Assembly (NCBI RefSeq): GCF_018913985.1
Contig: NZ_JAHMHK010000003.1
Span: 1-64,000, forward strand
Origin: Mycoplasma zalophidermidis
Lineage (GTDB): Bacteria > Bacillota_I > Bacilli_A > Mycoplasmatales > Metamycoplasmataceae
Direction: 5' to 3'
DNA length: 64,000 nt
Position 1 is the stretch's first letter; the number at the start of each line of letters is the position of its first letter. Below, piece after piece: positions 1-11,451 of this stretch. The notes beneath the pieces were generated by a model, which did no database searches, was not told the DNA's origin, and saw only the letters and a list, made by a program, of their open reading frames with translations. Both the position numbers and the translations under genes were made by a program.

Positions 1-2297
1 CTTTTATAATACTGCATAGCACTTTCATAATTTAAAGCTACAATATCTTCATCTTTTAAATTATGTTTTATTTTTAAATAGTTAAAGAACTTTATTCCTT
101 GTTTTGTTTTTCAAAGAGGTCTAATCTGTTTAGAATCCAAAACAACATTTTCCGTAAAATAGCTTTGTGGATTTGAATTTTCTTTTATTAAAACCAGTTT
201 AAAATTACTAATTGACTTTTCAGCATTTGAAGCAAATAACCAAATCCCTGAATTAGAAAAATATGTATTATCAGAAGTCTTTATAACCTCTTCATTATAA
301 AATTTATTATTATCTTGTTTTACAAACCACAAATAATTATCGTTTTGTTCTAATTTATATAATGTAAATTTTTCTGTCTTACCAATAAGTTGTTTTAATC
401 CTCCTTTACCAAGTACAATAGCTTCAACAATTAAACCTTTATCTAAACTATTATTATCGTGAGGTGCAAAAAGTGTTTTAGTGTTAAATGGTAGCTTAGT
501 TAATTTATAATATTCTCTATCTTTTTCATCATTGTAATATATATCAAAATTATTTAAAGCTTCATTTTTTAGCTGACTTTTACTATCAAAGATACCAAAA
601 TCAAACCAAACTAGTTGTTTTTTCGTCCCTGTTTCTGGATCTATACTCGGATCATATTTAGGGTTTTTAATGCTATTTCCCTTATCATCTCTTAATAAAT
701 TTCCCTCACTATCTTTTATAAATTCCTCAATTAATTCTTTTTGTTGTGGATTATTTTCAGGTTCTCAGGCATATCACTTAAAATCAACTTGTGCTGATTT
801 TGAATCTATAAATAATACTTTTGTATAATGCATTTCTAAATCAGCATCTAAATTACCTGGACGAGAATATTTATAAATATCAATTTTATATTCATTTTTT
901 AGATGTGAATTTTCTTGTGTTTTTTGTGTATCATCATTAACGACAACACCATAATCAAACACTCTTTCATCATCACCAGCATTACTCCGATTATCTTGTA
1001 AAAATTCTTCAAATGTTCTATCTAATACCTCTATTCTTTTACCATTAATTTTTAAAACTTCATTCTCACTTAACGTTGTATTAAATATTACTTTTAAAGG
1101 TGTATGAGCTTTCCATCTACCTGCTCAATATTTCTTTTCTCTCTGTTTAACGCCTATACTCTTAGTATCTTTTGGATCTCTAATTAAAACATCATCAACT
1201 AAACGAGTTGTTTTTGCATCAAAATCTACTCACTTACCTAATTCAATTTTTAATCTTTCATCTATTTGCAAACCTTCAAAATTAGAATTAGGTTTAAATT
1301 TAACTTTAACATTATCTGCTAATAATTTCTTTTCGCCATTTCAAATAACATAAAGATTTATTTTATCGCTAGAAGCTTGCTTATAAACTAATCGCATATT
1401 GATTTTTGCAGAGGTTATATTTTCATTTAATTTTTTAATATAATCATCAAGAAATTTTTTATTAGACTTAAACCCTGATTTAGGTTTAGTATTTAAATTA
1501 CCACCACTATCAGAGCTAATCATAAATTCTGTTTTATTTTCTAAAATTTCATTTTGAATTTTGTATCAACCAGTTTTTAATTCCTCATAATTATCGTGTG
1601 CTTTTTCATACTCGCCACTAATATTAATAATCAGTCTTTTTGCCTGGTCTTGTGTATTTATATCAATTAAACGACCATTTACCCATTCTCATCTGTCATA
1701 TTCTATTTCTTCAAATGAGTCATAGCTAATATATTGATAATCATCGTTTTGTAATTTTATCTCAACTCTCTTACCTTTTATTAATCCTAATTTAGCATTT
1801 TCTCACTGACTTTTAATTTCATTTTTAACACTTACATCAAGAGAACTATTTCTCATTATCTTTTGATACATAGCTTCAAAACGATTAAAATCAATTGTTG
1901 TCGATATTTCATAACCTACATGTTTTCCTCAATTATTAATGTCTTCTAAATCTTTTAAATATTTATTAAACTCTTGATCAGATACTCTTTGGCCATCCGA
2001 TCTAAATTGTCAAGTTAAATTTTCGTTTAAAAATATATCATCAGCACTTATTCTTCATTCACTTTCATAAAAATCTTCTCAATAAGGTGATTTCATAAAT
2101 GCTTTGTTAGAATCCACCGAAAATGATTTACTTAATTGCTGACTCCTTACATTCCTACCCCATTCTCTAGGCAAAGAGTAATAAGTGGTAGTACTATTAG
2201 CGTCAGTTTTAAAACTAGTAGAAACAAAACATAATGGCACAGCAAATGGAGCACTTACCAGCCCAAAATTTAAAATCTTTTTTAGTTTATTTCTCAT
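1..2297 (-). CDS. large secreted ICE surface protein (partial, C-terminus beyond window)
   Basis: The reading frame is open from an ATG at 2297 to the window edge (about 765 residues) with TGA as Trp. The N-terminus (MRNKLKKILNF, then a hydrophobic stretch to about residue 28) is a signal peptide without a lipobox Cys, so export with cleavage or membrane anchoring is expected. The rest is polar, rich in Asn, Asp, Lys and aromatic residues, with no catalytic motif I recognise. It is the last visible gene of the conjugation cluster, 3 bp after the AT-hook gene. Mycoplasma ICEs commonly carry one very large exposed protein at this place, so a role in cell-to-cell contact is an inference from position. 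The C-terminus is not seen. Confidence 0.7.
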
Positions 2298-2300
2298 AAA

Positions 2301-3077
2301 TTATTTACCTAAATCAAAATACTCTGCCAAAATCTCGGGATCTGTATCATTATTAAACTCATAATTTTCATATATTTCTTCACGTTTTTTAACTTTTGCC
2401 ACTTTCTCATTTGTTTTTAAGCCTTTTTCATCATTTTCAATATTTAAAATCTGACGAATTTGCTCAAAATATTTCGGCTCAACTAACAATTCCGAACCAG
2501 GATTATCAATTATCTCTTTCGAAACATCGCCGCCAGCCAATGCATTTAGTAATAAATCCAGTTTTTTATTAATAATATTATTCTCAACTCTAACTTTTAA
2601 AATTTGATTAATAATATTTGCAGTATAAGGCGATAAAGACGCATAAAATGCCTTTCTAAACGCATAAAATAAATCAACCTTCAACGATGACATTACTTTT
2701 CTTTTATCTTTTTCATCTAAAAATGAAACTACAATATCAGATAAAGCATTCGATAAAGACTGTCCTTTACCTTCAACTGTTTTACGAAATGATTTAAATT
2801 TTAAAATATCGTTTTCATCATATAACCTAAAACTTAATTGCACCCCATTATCTTGTTTTGGAGCTTCATCTTTTGCTTTCTTTTTCGGTTTTCGACCTCG
2901 TTTTTTAGGTTTTACTTCTTTTTCTTCGCTTGCTTTATCATCTTTATATTCTATTTGTTGTGTTAATTCTTTTTCCTGCAATTCTGCTTGTTGGTTCATT
3001 AACTCGTTTTTTAAAGCTATATTTTCATATTGTTTTAACAACAATTCTTTACTCATATCTAGTTTTTCTTTATCCAT
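2301..3077 (-). CDS. ICE protein with coiled coil and AT-hook (258 aa)
   Basis: The start is ATG 3077, preceded by a good TAGGAG site that overlaps the traE stop. A longer frame exists upstream but would sit inside traE. Residues 1-60 are charged and Gln/Glu-rich, with coiled-coil character. They are followed by a very basic patch near residues 60-72 containing KKRGRKPKKK, which matches the AT-hook core (RGRKP flanked by Lys) that binds the minor groove of AT-rich DNA. The remaining 180 residues are mixed alpha-helical with no family I recognise. Its place between traE and the giant surface protein puts it in the conjugation operon. A DNA-bridging or partition role is inferred only from the AT-hook. 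Confidence 0.65.
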   Translation of the reverse strand: MDKEKLDMSKELLLKQYENIALKNELMNQQAELQEKELTQQIEYKDDKASEEKEVKPKKRGRKPKKKAKDEAPKQDNGVQLSFRLYDENDILKFKSFRKTVEGKGQSLSNALSDIVVSFLDEKDKRKVMSSLKVDLFYAFRKAFYASLSPYTANIINQILKVRVENNIINKKLDLLLNALAGGDVSKEIIDNPGSELLVEPKYFEQIRQILNIENDEKGLKTNEKVAKVKKREEIYENYEFNNDTDPEILAEYFDLGK

Positions 3078-3084
3078 AATACTC

Positions 3085-5919
3085 CTATAGTTCTTGTTTT
3101 CTAAAATCGCCTTGTTTAAAGTACAATCCTTTTTCATATTCGTTATATCAAACATCAATCTTAATTTTTGAGTTTAAATTCAGTGAAATCATATTATTAC
3201 CAATTACTCCAGCACTTAAAAATGAAGTCATCGATTTATTTAAACCACCGGTATATTCATACATCTGCTCGACTGCTTTCAAGTCTTTTTCCTTAAGCCC
3301 AAAAATTGTAGAGTACTGACAATTCTGCACTATCGACTCAGCTTTAGCAGAAACTAATAAATCTGATGGCGACTGTGTTGTTAAATCTAAACCAAATAAA
3401 TATTTACGTCCTGTCTTAGTTAATTTTCAAACGAAATTTAACATTATTGGACGAGAATTATCGACATACTGATGAATCTCATCGATAAATAAGACCGTAT
3501 GTTTATTAGGATTTTTAACCACATTTTGATAAACCAAATCTTGTATTAAACTCAGTAAGACATAACTACCTAAATTTGAATCATCTTTCCCTAACGACAT
3601 TAATTCTTTTGTGTTAAAAATAATAAATTCATTATCTAAATCAATCTTGGTTTCAGCATTATATAAGTTTTGATATTTACCATTATTCTCAAATAAAAAT
3701 TTAAACGAATCAGCAATATTAGCTACCATTTCACGTTTTCTTTGTTTTTCAAATTCATCAACATATTTATAGTTTTCTAATTCCACAATTAAATCTGACA
3801 TAATCGGTCATTTTTTAATCATTTTAAATTCTTCAACGCTTCTAATATCATAAACTCCGGTTTGCTCATAAAGTCTTTTCAAACACGATAAAATAACCAT
3901 AATATGTTCATCTCTAAAATTTACATTTACTAATTTAAAAAACCCTTCTAATCATTCCAAATGTTTTAAAACGATACCTTCGACGCTAACCTCTTTTTTA
4001 TTATCATCTTCATTATCTCAAATCGATACCCTAATCTCCAAAGGATTTAAAGTGGTTTTACCACTATTACCAATATTGAAAATTGTTCCACCGAATTTTT
4101 TTGCTAAATATTTATACTCATTCTCTAAATCGATAACATAAACATTTCTATTTTGTGCTAACTCATCAACTATCGATTTTGATTTTGATGATGATTTTCC
4201 TGTTCCACTAGTCCCAACAGTCATCCAGTTATAATTAGTTCTCTTTGCGTCTTTTTTATAAAATCTATCAACTATAATCGGCTCACCCGTAGATATAGTT
4301 GTCCCTAAAATACTAATATTACCGTCATTATGAAACTCATTTTCGAAGCTTCAACCATATGCAGCATTAAATGATGATATCTGTACTGCTTCTTTTAAAT
4401 TATTTGTGGTTATCAAACAACTTTGAGCATAAGCTTCAAACTGTCTAAATGGTAATGAAGTTAAATAAATTCTAGCTTTAACAGCTGCATGATAATTTTT
4501 ACTCTCAATCATCTTTAATTCTTTTAATGAACTTGCTTTATTAATAATCATAAAATGTGAATCAAATAAATTATTACCATCAATTAATAGCTGGTCTTGT
4601 AAATATTCCATAGCTTCTAATTGTAAATTATTAGACTTTCTTTGAAATTTTGAATTAATAACAGCTGAGTTATCAATATTCTTTTTAGCCACACTATCTA
4701 ATAAATGTGCTTGTGCTTCTGTTGAAATTGCACCTAAATTTCACACAATAACAGAATCATTATTCAATAACTCGCTATTTCATCCATCCTGTAATCTCAA
4801 TGGCAGTTCATTAACTGTCTGAATTGAATAATATAACATGTCTTTAATAAAGTAATTAGCTTTAAAAACGACATTTTCTGCTCTTAATAACTCATCTAAA
4901 CTAATCAATTTTGTTTTTGAAGAAGAGCTATCATTTTTATGTTTTTTCGATTTTGATAATAATCATTTTTTAAATCTCAAAATTCAATCATTACTTAAAA
5001 TTTCTTCTTCATCACGATAATTTCGTCTCAACCCATTAGTTTTTAATTGTTGCTGATCTATATATTTTTTAAGTAATTCCTCATCTAATTCTTTATCGTT
5101 TAATCTAGCCAAAAATCTCACTAAATCAGCAGACTTTAATAAACGAGGTTCTAATTCCATCGAGTTCATATACTGATAAACCATATCAATATTTTTTTGT
5201 AGTTCTGATATTCTACGCTCATACAGTACAACATAATATGTATCAAGCATTATTTCTTTATCTAATGTTTCAAAGTCTAAAAACTTTTCTTCATATAAAT
5301 TTGTGTAATTTTCAATCACTTCAGCACTTGCATTATTTAGCTTTAAATATTGCATTTTTTGGTCTAAATTAGTTTTTAAAGCTTCAAAGTTTTTTGAATA
5401 ATCAATTAATTCCTTTTGTCTAACAAAACTAATCTGTATTTTTGTATTATCTAATACATCAATAAATTTTGCTAAAAACGACTCTCTATCGCTTTCTTCT
5501 TCACTTCAAGGAGTCTTACCTTTAAATTTTAATACGCTAAAATATTTAACTCCACCACGCAACATTTTTGTTTTAATATATCTATCTTCGAGCATTTCGG
5601 CATATGGTATTAAATTTTTCGTGCTGTTTCTCTTATTATATTTTTTAGTTTTAAAAATATAACAAATCATCCTAATCAGCAATCTATATAATCTAACATC
5701 ATATTTTCTAATTTTTATTAAAAGCACACTAAATACACCGAATGTTAAAAATCAAATTAATATTTTGAAATAAGGATTCATTTTCTTAGGCAACACTGAT
5801 TGCGTTAAGAAAATCGAACTAATAACACAAGCTAATAACACTACAAAATCAATTCAGTCAAAATTCTTAAACACTTTTAACTTAGTTTTCTTTATATTTT
5901 TTGGTTGTAGCATTCTCAT
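3085..5919 (-). CDS. traE: TraE/VirB4-family conjugation ATPase
   Basis: This is the cytoplasmic ATPase that powers the type IV secretion channel. The protein is about 944 residues. Two hydrophobic segments near residues 20-65 fit a membrane-associated N-terminus. Walker A is GTSGTGKS near residue 570, and Walker B is VLFIDEIHQY near residue 810. Between and around them lie VirB4-like blocks such as NVYVIDLENEYKYL and TTLNPLEI. The C-terminus carries the usual LTTQSPSDLL block. Start: ATG 5919 overlaps the stop of the upstream gene (TAATG) behind AAGAAAGG; a second in-frame ATG lies at 5913. The frame passes several TGA codons read as Trp and ends at TAG 3085-3087. It corresponds to the TraE-like CDS17 of described mycoplasma ICEs. 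Confidence 0.9.
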
Positions 5920-7676
5920 TAACCTTTCTTAATATTTTCTTTACTTTTTACTATACTTTTTGCTCGTTTTTTGTTTGCAGCTTCTCTTGCATCAGCACTT
6001 TTTATTCGACCATCTATAAATGATGAAATCAACTTGTTATCTTTATTAGCTTCACGTTCTTTAATTAGTTTTTGTTTTTCTAATTCAGCAGCTGAAACAA
6101 TATTTTTCGATGCAACTCCACGTTTTGAGTTTTGAGCCATCAATCTTGATTTTTGGTCATTAATATTTAATTCTTTTCTCGAACTACGCTGTGTTCTCGC
6201 ATCAATTAAACTTCCTAACGCTTCATGTCTTTGTGCTAATTCTTTATATTTCTCCGAATTAACTCCACCTTCCTGAGCAGCTAGTTTTTCCATTTCTTTC
6301 AAGGTTTGATTTTCTTGTTTAATTAATTTATTATCACTAGCTCTTAAATCAGATTTTTTATAAGCACTATTTCCTGAAGCTAATTCTTTTCTAATCATTG
6401 CTCTTTCAGCTTTACTTTCCAACTTATCATTTGCTATAGCCATTCTTTGGTCTTCTGAACGCATATTTAAGCTTTGCATTTCTTTAGCATATCCAGCTTT
6501 TGATAACTCGCCTGATTTCAATTTATTTTTTAAATCTCTCTTAGCTTCTAATTTTTGTAATCCTGCCTTACCACGAGTTAAACCCACACCAGCAGTTTTT
6601 AATGCTTTACCACCAGCTTTCGTTGCCTTACCAAGTGCTTTAAACGCACCACCAATACCAGCACCTAATGCCATTCCACTAGCCAATAAACCTTTAGTTT
6701 CCGACATAGTCTCTCTCACTGATGCAGATTCTCCAACAAATGCTGCAATCTCGCCAGATAATCCCGTGCTAGCGACAGCCCCACCAATCGCTAAACCAAC
6801 AATTAATAATATTTTCGTAAATCAGTTAGTATCTAAATTATTCGCTCAATCAGTACTTCTTTGTAAAAAAACAGCATATATCTGTATTCCGACAACAAAA
6901 CCCAAAATCGCAAATGATTTTGCCATATACATTTCTTGTCATTGTTTCATTCGCTTACCATCATCTGCAATCGATGATGCTGCCACAAATGGCGAAATAA
7001 CGAATAAAAACAACTGTTGAAATATTTTCGTCACCAAAGTTATTAAACCTAATGTCAGAGGTACTAATGTACCAATCGACATCAATGCACCCAAAAATAC
7101 CAATCTAGGTCCTTGACCTCATGCTAAATGTTCATAATCATCATATGTGATATTAAAGTAATTATCGCCTATTTCATTTCATCTTTTAAAACTAATACCA
7201 TCTAACTGGTCCTCTGCTCAAATACTTCTAAAAAGTGTTTTATCTAAAGTTAAACTATTAGACCCTAAAACTAAATTCAACATCAAGCCAATAATCAAAT
7301 TAAATAAATAAACACACACCGGCAGACCAATTAACCACACCGTTCCCACAAGCGAGTTTTTTAACGCAACTCGCACCGGATTTACTCCATCATCACCTTT
7401 ATACGCTCACATTCTCAAAGCACTAAAAGCAAATAACAAAACATAAACTAAACTCGATATAATAGCTAATCGTTTAAACATATCAGGTAGCACGGCGAAC
7501 TCAAATTTTTGCGATAAACTCAAACCAAATAATAAATATTGTGGTAGCCCAACAGCAACTAACTCAAACAGCACCACAATAGCATTAATTAATAGCAATG
7601 GCAAAATTACAAACGGGCCATAACCAATCATAAAAGCACCATAACTAATCTTATTTATAACTCCTTCGAACAACAC
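5919..7676 (-). CDS. polytopic T4SS channel protein, VirB6/TrbL-like
   Basis: This is a 585-residue protein starting at GTG 7676 (GGAG eight bases upstream, two bases after the previous stop). The N-terminal 320 residues hold about six or more hydrophobic segments (for example around residues 18-45, 70-90, 105-130 and 190-240). The C-terminal 260 residues are soluble, basic and Ala/Lys/Glu-rich, with long predicted helices. A multi-spanning domain plus long hydrophilic tail, placed between a VirB2-like protein and TraE, is the usual place for the VirB6/TrbL inner-membrane channel component. No sequence motif proves the family, so the name rests on topology and context. Confidence 0.65.
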
Positions 7677-7678
7677 TT

Positions 7679-8002
7679 TTATGCTCCGATCGCAGACTTA
7701 ATAATCGAAGTAATTATCGGACTAAGAGCTCATAACACAACTACAGCAATAAGAAAAATTCCTAATCATTTAATTCTTCTCATTTGACCTTGTCTTTCTT
7801 CTTCTGATTCTGTCTTACCTGCTTTAAAAAATGCAATAGCTGCAATAATCACAATTACTATTGTTAAAACCCCTGCAAACGCTCCTAATACTATATTAAT
7901 GTAATATTGTATTTGTGTTGCAATCGCATCAAAACTTTCTTTAATTCCTTGATTACCACCGGTACTTGTACTACCGTCTAATACTTTATTTAATAAATTC
8001 AT
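7679..8002 (-). CDS. small two-TM protein, VirB2/pilin-like
   Basis: The 107-residue protein begins MNLLNKVLDG. It has a Gly/Ser/Thr-rich N-terminus, a strongly hydrophobic helix at about residues 36-60, a short charged cytoplasmic loop (KTESEEERQGQMRR) and a second helix at about residues 80-100. Size and two-helix topology match VirB2/TrbC-type subunits in Gram-positive type IV systems. It lies directly upstream of the VirB6-like gene and downstream of ssb in the same operon. No signal peptidase motif is evident. The assignment is inference from topology and neighbours. Confidence 0.5.
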
Positions 8003-8010
8003 AATATCTC

Positions 8011-8415
8011 CTATCTAATAATTAAATCTTCTAAATAGTCTTCCTGACTATTTTCTTTCTCATTCTCATCATTTGTTTTTTCTTCATCAACAACATAATT
8101 ATTTGTTTTATTTTTTAGTGCTTTCGTAGAATAAATAACACTATTCCCAATAACCTCTAAACGATATTCCTTAACTCCTTCACTATTAATAAAACTATTC
8201 TTTTTTAATGTGCCAACAACCTCTACTAAATCACCTTGTTTCACATATTTTTTAAAATTTAATGCATTATTTTGAAAAATAACAACATCAATAAACTCAC
8301 TTTCATTATTAATCTCATTTGTAGCTATACTAAACTTTAAAATATTTGCTTTACTAGTATTCATTTCTCAAAAACTCTCATTAGCAACTCTTCCTGTCAG
8401 TAATACTTTATTCAT
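8011..8415 (-). CDS. ssb: single-stranded DNA-binding protein of the ICE
   Basis: The 134-residue OB-fold protein begins MNKVLLTGRVANESFWE, followed by ILKFSIATNE, DVVIFQN and a GDLVEVVGTLKKN block, the standard order of SSB strands. The C-terminus is acidic (EDYLEDLIIR) but lacks the classic DDDIPF tip. SSBs on conjugative elements coat the transferred strand and help re-establishment. This copy sits inside the transfer operon, so it is a mobile paralogue rather than the replication SSB. The acidic tail instead of a canonical tip may change which host partners it recruits. Confidence 0.9.
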
Positions 8416-8427
8416 ATTCTTCCTTTC

Positions 8428-8649
8428 TTATTTCATAATAAAATACGTCACCATTGTTCATATTCCTAAAACATTCACAACAACGCCAGACACTAAATAC
8501 TTTCATTCCTTTTGATTAGACCGTGCTTTTTGTCTTAACTTCTTATCACGAGCAAAACACTCTTTATAACCTCTAACCAGCACCACTATCATCAAAATTA
8601 AAACAATCGCCAAAAATTCAATGCCAGCAATGACAAACGATCCTTCCAT
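8428..8649 (-). CDS. small membrane protein (73 aa)
   Basis: The start ATG 8649 has a strong AAAGGAGG site. The protein has an N-terminal hydrophobic helix (residues 6-25), a central basic segment (RGYKECFARDKKLRQKAR) and a second helix (residues 52-70). It looks like a helix-basic loop-helix hairpin. It is the first gene after the strong hairpin terminator at 8669-8715, so it may open the ssb-traE transcription unit. I do not recognise a family; a minor channel component is possible from context. Confidence 0.55.
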
Positions 8650-8664
8650 ATACCTCCTTTAATC

Positions 8665-8715
8665 AAAAAAACGCCAACAAACAATCTAAGCAACTTAGAT
8701 CGTAAATTGGCGTTT
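8665..8715 (-). terminator. intrinsic terminator with long two-part hairpin
   Basis: The outer stem AAACGCCAA/TTGGCGTTT (8669-8677 with 8707-8715) encloses an inner stem ATCTAAG/CTTAGAT (8684-8690 with 8694-8700). On the minus strand it is followed by seven T. It lies just after the 61-aa gene and splits the ICE into an upstream (relaxase to lipoprotein) and a downstream (channel) unit. Confidence 0.8.
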
Positions 8716-8729
8716 AACTTTACGTATTT

Positions 8730-8915
8730 TTATTTTGATTTTATTTTTGCATGAACTTTCTCAATTAGATCATCATATAGTTTTTTAGCTTCGGGACTAA
8801 AATCATCTAATAAATTAAATTCTTCCATCGATAAACCATAATCTCTGGCGATGTCCTCTTTCAAACATCTCATATATTCTTCGTGGTCATAAACCACATG
8901 CTTTTTCTCTGGCAT
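8730..8915 (-). CDS. small soluble acidic ICE protein (61 aa)
   Basis: The start is taken as ATG 8915 because an AGGAG site lies four bases upstream and overlaps the stop of the lipoprotein gene. An upstream in-frame ATG at 8954 lacks such a site. The protein (MPEKKHVVYDHEEYMRC...) is charged and helical, with LSMEEFNLLDDFSPEAKKLYDD in two quoted halves as an acidic middle and a basic end. It has no membrane segment or known motif. It closes the upstream ICE operon, immediately before the terminator at 8665-8715. Function unknown. Confidence 0.6.
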   Translation of the reverse strand: MPEKKHVVYDHEEYMRCLKEDIARDYGLSMEEFNLLDDFSPEAKKLYDDLIEKVHAKIKSK

Positions 8916-8922
8916 CCTACTC

Positions 8923-10488
8923 CTATCTTTTATATTTTCAACCAAATTTATCATTAAATAAATTAATAATCTTACCTAATCTTTCTCGTGCTAACTCAAT
9001 CGTAATTAATTGTGGTCTTTCAACTCCATCAACTTCTTTAATATCTGCTCAAATTAATTTATATTTCTCAATTGTTTGAGGATTATTAAATCGTTTATTA
9101 TATGATGATGATGATGATGCTCAGGTCGCATTACCTAAACCAACTTTTAACGGCAACACAAACTCTTCATATTGCTTTTTAGCTCATTTATAAGTGTCTC
9201 TATAATCGACCTTATAACCATAATTAGTTCCACCACCAAAAAGTTGTAAATTAGGATTATGGTCCTCACGACCCATAAATCCCATTGCGTGTTCCAACGC
9301 TAAATAATCTAATAATGCTTTTTCATACTCTTCAATTAAAGCGTAAGTTCCACTATCTAATATATTTAATTCTAAATTCTTACTTTTATCTACAATTGAG
9401 CCATTTTCCTTAATTTTTTTCGCATTCTCTGCTTCATCATCCACAGCAACAAAATTAATACTATCAGTTAGTTTTTTCATTAATCTTAAATATGCAACTA
9501 ATAACCTATATTGTGGTACCTGCATTGCCAACACACTGGAATCATTCAAATACAATCAATCAATCCAGTCGTTATTAATGATTTCATTCTCAGCTAATGT
9601 TTTCTCATAAAATGCTCTTGATAAAAACATCTCATTATCAAACATATTTCTCAAATAAATATCACGATTTAATTTTCAAACAGCCGAAGGAACTTTCTTT
9701 TTCTTACCATTAATGTTTTTGACTTTAGCGTCTTCATCTTTAGCCGATATTTCATATCAATAAGGGTCACCAAACTCGATTTTTTTCCGGCCAAATGAAA
9801 CATTATCACCCATAATATTTAATCAATCATTATAATGTTTTGAAAACAAACTTGCTCTATCAGTAATTAATCAATCATTAAGAATACCAATTGCATCATC
9901 TTTATTTAAAACATAACTAATTTTTTGTTCTCTATTTTCTTCTTTTTTAAAATCAAAGTCCCCACTAACATCAAGTATTTCCAACAATTTCGTAATTAAA
10001 GCATTATATTCTTTCGCACTAATATTTCGCTCATCAGCACTAGAATATTTAATTCCATCACCTTTCTTCACCACCAAGCTTCGCACATAACGACTAACAT
10101 CAACCAGAGTCGGAAAATCATACTCGTTTAAATTAGTAATTCAATAATCACCATAGCTATTTAAAAACTTCTTAAACTCACTCGCATCATTTTCTAAAAC
10201 CATATCAGCATAATATCTCTTATTAGCATCATATGTATCTTCTGGTGCAACATTAAATGTCATTCCGTTATAACTAAATTGTCTAACATCTCTGACTTCA
10301 ACTTCGTTATGTTTTTCATCAGCATCATCTTTGTTTTTTTCTCTTATCGCAATTGTCTGCGTTTTTTTCGACTCATCAGGTTTTGGAATTGGTTCATCAT
10401 AATGACTTCAAATGCACGAACTAGTCATCACCGGTACCGCGCTAAGTCCAGCACCACTTAATAATCATTTAATCTTTTTTTTCATCAT
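8923..10488 (-). CDS. ICE lipoprotein (521 aa)
   Basis: The N-terminus MKKKIKWLLSGAGLSAVP then VMTSSC gives a type II signal peptide with Cys at about residue 25 (lipobox MTSSC). The mature protein is predicted to be lipid-anchored on the outer face. The body is charged, without repeats apart from a five-Ser run encoded by (TCA)5 near 9106-9120. The start is ATG 10488 or 10485, overlapping the end of the small basic gene by 20 bp. Surface lipoproteins are common in mycoplasma ICEs and may mediate mating contact or surface exclusion; that role is inference. Confidence 0.75.
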
Positions 10489-10681
10489 CTCTAACTACCT
10501 TCACAACTTTAATCACTTTTGTTTGCTCTACTATAATTTTATCTCAATGTCCTCTTTTTTGCTCATAATCAATGACTTCTAATACCTTTTTTCATACCTT
10601 GCAGCGATTAATTGATTTAGAATAATTATTTTTCGAACCCCGAAGTCGATAATAAACAACGCCATATTTACTTTTTGCCAT
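10469..10681 (-). CDS. small basic protein (70 aa)
   Basis: The gene begins ATG 10681 (MAKSKYGVVYYRLRGSKNN) behind AAAGGATAGTT. It is Lys/Arg-rich with aromatic residues and ends VVRDDEKKD. The first codons and the ribosome binding site lie inside the left end of the 97-bp repeat, so start signals here are shared with the next upstream reading frame. There is no known motif; a nucleic-acid-binding role is possible from charge only. Confidence 0.55.
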
Positions 10682-10768
10682 AACTATCCTTTCTCAACTC
10701 TTCGCACACGTGTATGCATAATGCGCGCTCACACGCGAGCATTAATCATTATTTGAGCTTTTTCGTAA
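10672..10768. repeat. 97-bp direct repeat, copy 1
   Basis: It matches 10989-11085 with five differences over 97 bp, offset 317 bp. Each copy spans the 3' end of one gene (encoding RKSSNND and stop), a spacer with three small palindromes (GCTC-6-GAGC, GCATnATGC type, ACACGTGT), an AAAGG ribosome binding site and the ATG GCA AAA start of the next gene. Confidence 0.9.
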
Positions 10769-10998
10769 ATCATGAATATTAACAAACCTATAACTATTAT
10801 GAAGAATAATAAATGTCATAACTATTAAACTTAATATCCATATAGAACTAAAAATCAAAAGTAATATTCCAGAAACTAATAAGCTAATATTCGTATTTTC
10901 TATTAATACTATTCCAATTCCAAAACTACAACAAATAACAGGAATCGTAATTATTGAAAGCCATATTAAAATGACTTTTTTAAGTTTATTTTTGCCAT
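10742..10998 (-). pseudogene. two-TM small membrane protein with shifted start (85 aa if repaired)
   Basis: A 94-codon open frame ends at 10742 and encodes two hydrophobic helices (about residues 8-30 and 36-65) and the tail RKSSNND. Its only good start, ATG 10998 with AAAGG upstream, is in another frame and stops after ten codons. The A5 run at 10989-10993 would give MAKNKLKKVILIW if it had one more A. A GTG at 11026 could be used but has no ribosome binding site. The gene lies exactly between the two 97-bp repeats, so it looks like a cassette gained or duplicated by recombination. Function unknown. Confidence 0.5.
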
Positions 10999-11085
10999 AA
11001 CTATCCTTTCTCAACTCTTCACACACGTGTACGCATTATGCGCGCTCACACGCGAGCATTAATCATTATTCGAGCTTTTACGTAA
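10989..11085. repeat. 97-bp direct repeat, copy 2
   Basis: Second copy of the repeat at 10672-10768. It contains the 3' end of the 127-aa gene (same RKSSNND ending), the palindromic spacer and the start signals of the small membrane gene. Confidence 0.9.
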
Positions 11086-11442
11086 TCGCCCTAATTCTCG
11101 AATATATTTTTTATAAACAACATAAAATTTAGCAATCTGCTCCATATCAATTTCCTGCGAATCTATGGTTTCTCACTTCTCTGATATGACGTTTTTTTCT
11201 TGTTTAAAAACATTAACTTTAAAATCAGAATAATATGAAATCTCTCAATTTCCATTTTTTAATTTTCTACTCATTTTCTTAGGATAGAAAAACTTATAAC
11301 CTTCTCACTGATAACGATATTCTGGTAAATGCTCTTCCAGCATCTGTGGTAAAACCACTAAAATGGATTTTTCATTTTCAAAAACAACACTATTAATCCC
11401 ACTAATAACTCTTTTTTCACCTCTACCTGCATTTTTATTCAT
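11059..11442 (-). CDS. hypothetical ICE protein (127 aa)
   Basis: Start ATG 11442 behind AGAGGTAAGAG. The protein (MNKNAGRGEKRVISGINS...) is soluble, mixed alpha/beta, with aromatic-rich middle parts (YRYQWEGYKFFYPKK) and a C-terminal helix ending RLRKSSNND. That ending is also found on the adjacent small membrane protein because it lies in the repeat. No family recognised. It sits ten bases after the ArdC-like gene, in the same operon. Confidence 0.55.
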
Positions 11443-11451
11443 CTCTTACCT

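Noticed and set aside
8060-8110. Clustered short direct repeats (TTCTTC/TCATC type) in ICE genes considered as a CRISPR or VNTR
   Set aside because: They are codon-level low complexity (Glu/Asp/Ser-rich tails); no regular spacer-repeat period exists anywhere in the window.
9106-9120. (GAT)5/(TCA)5 trinucleotide run in the lipoprotein as a phase switch
   Set aside because: Changes by three bases keep the frame, so it can alter only the number of Ser residues.
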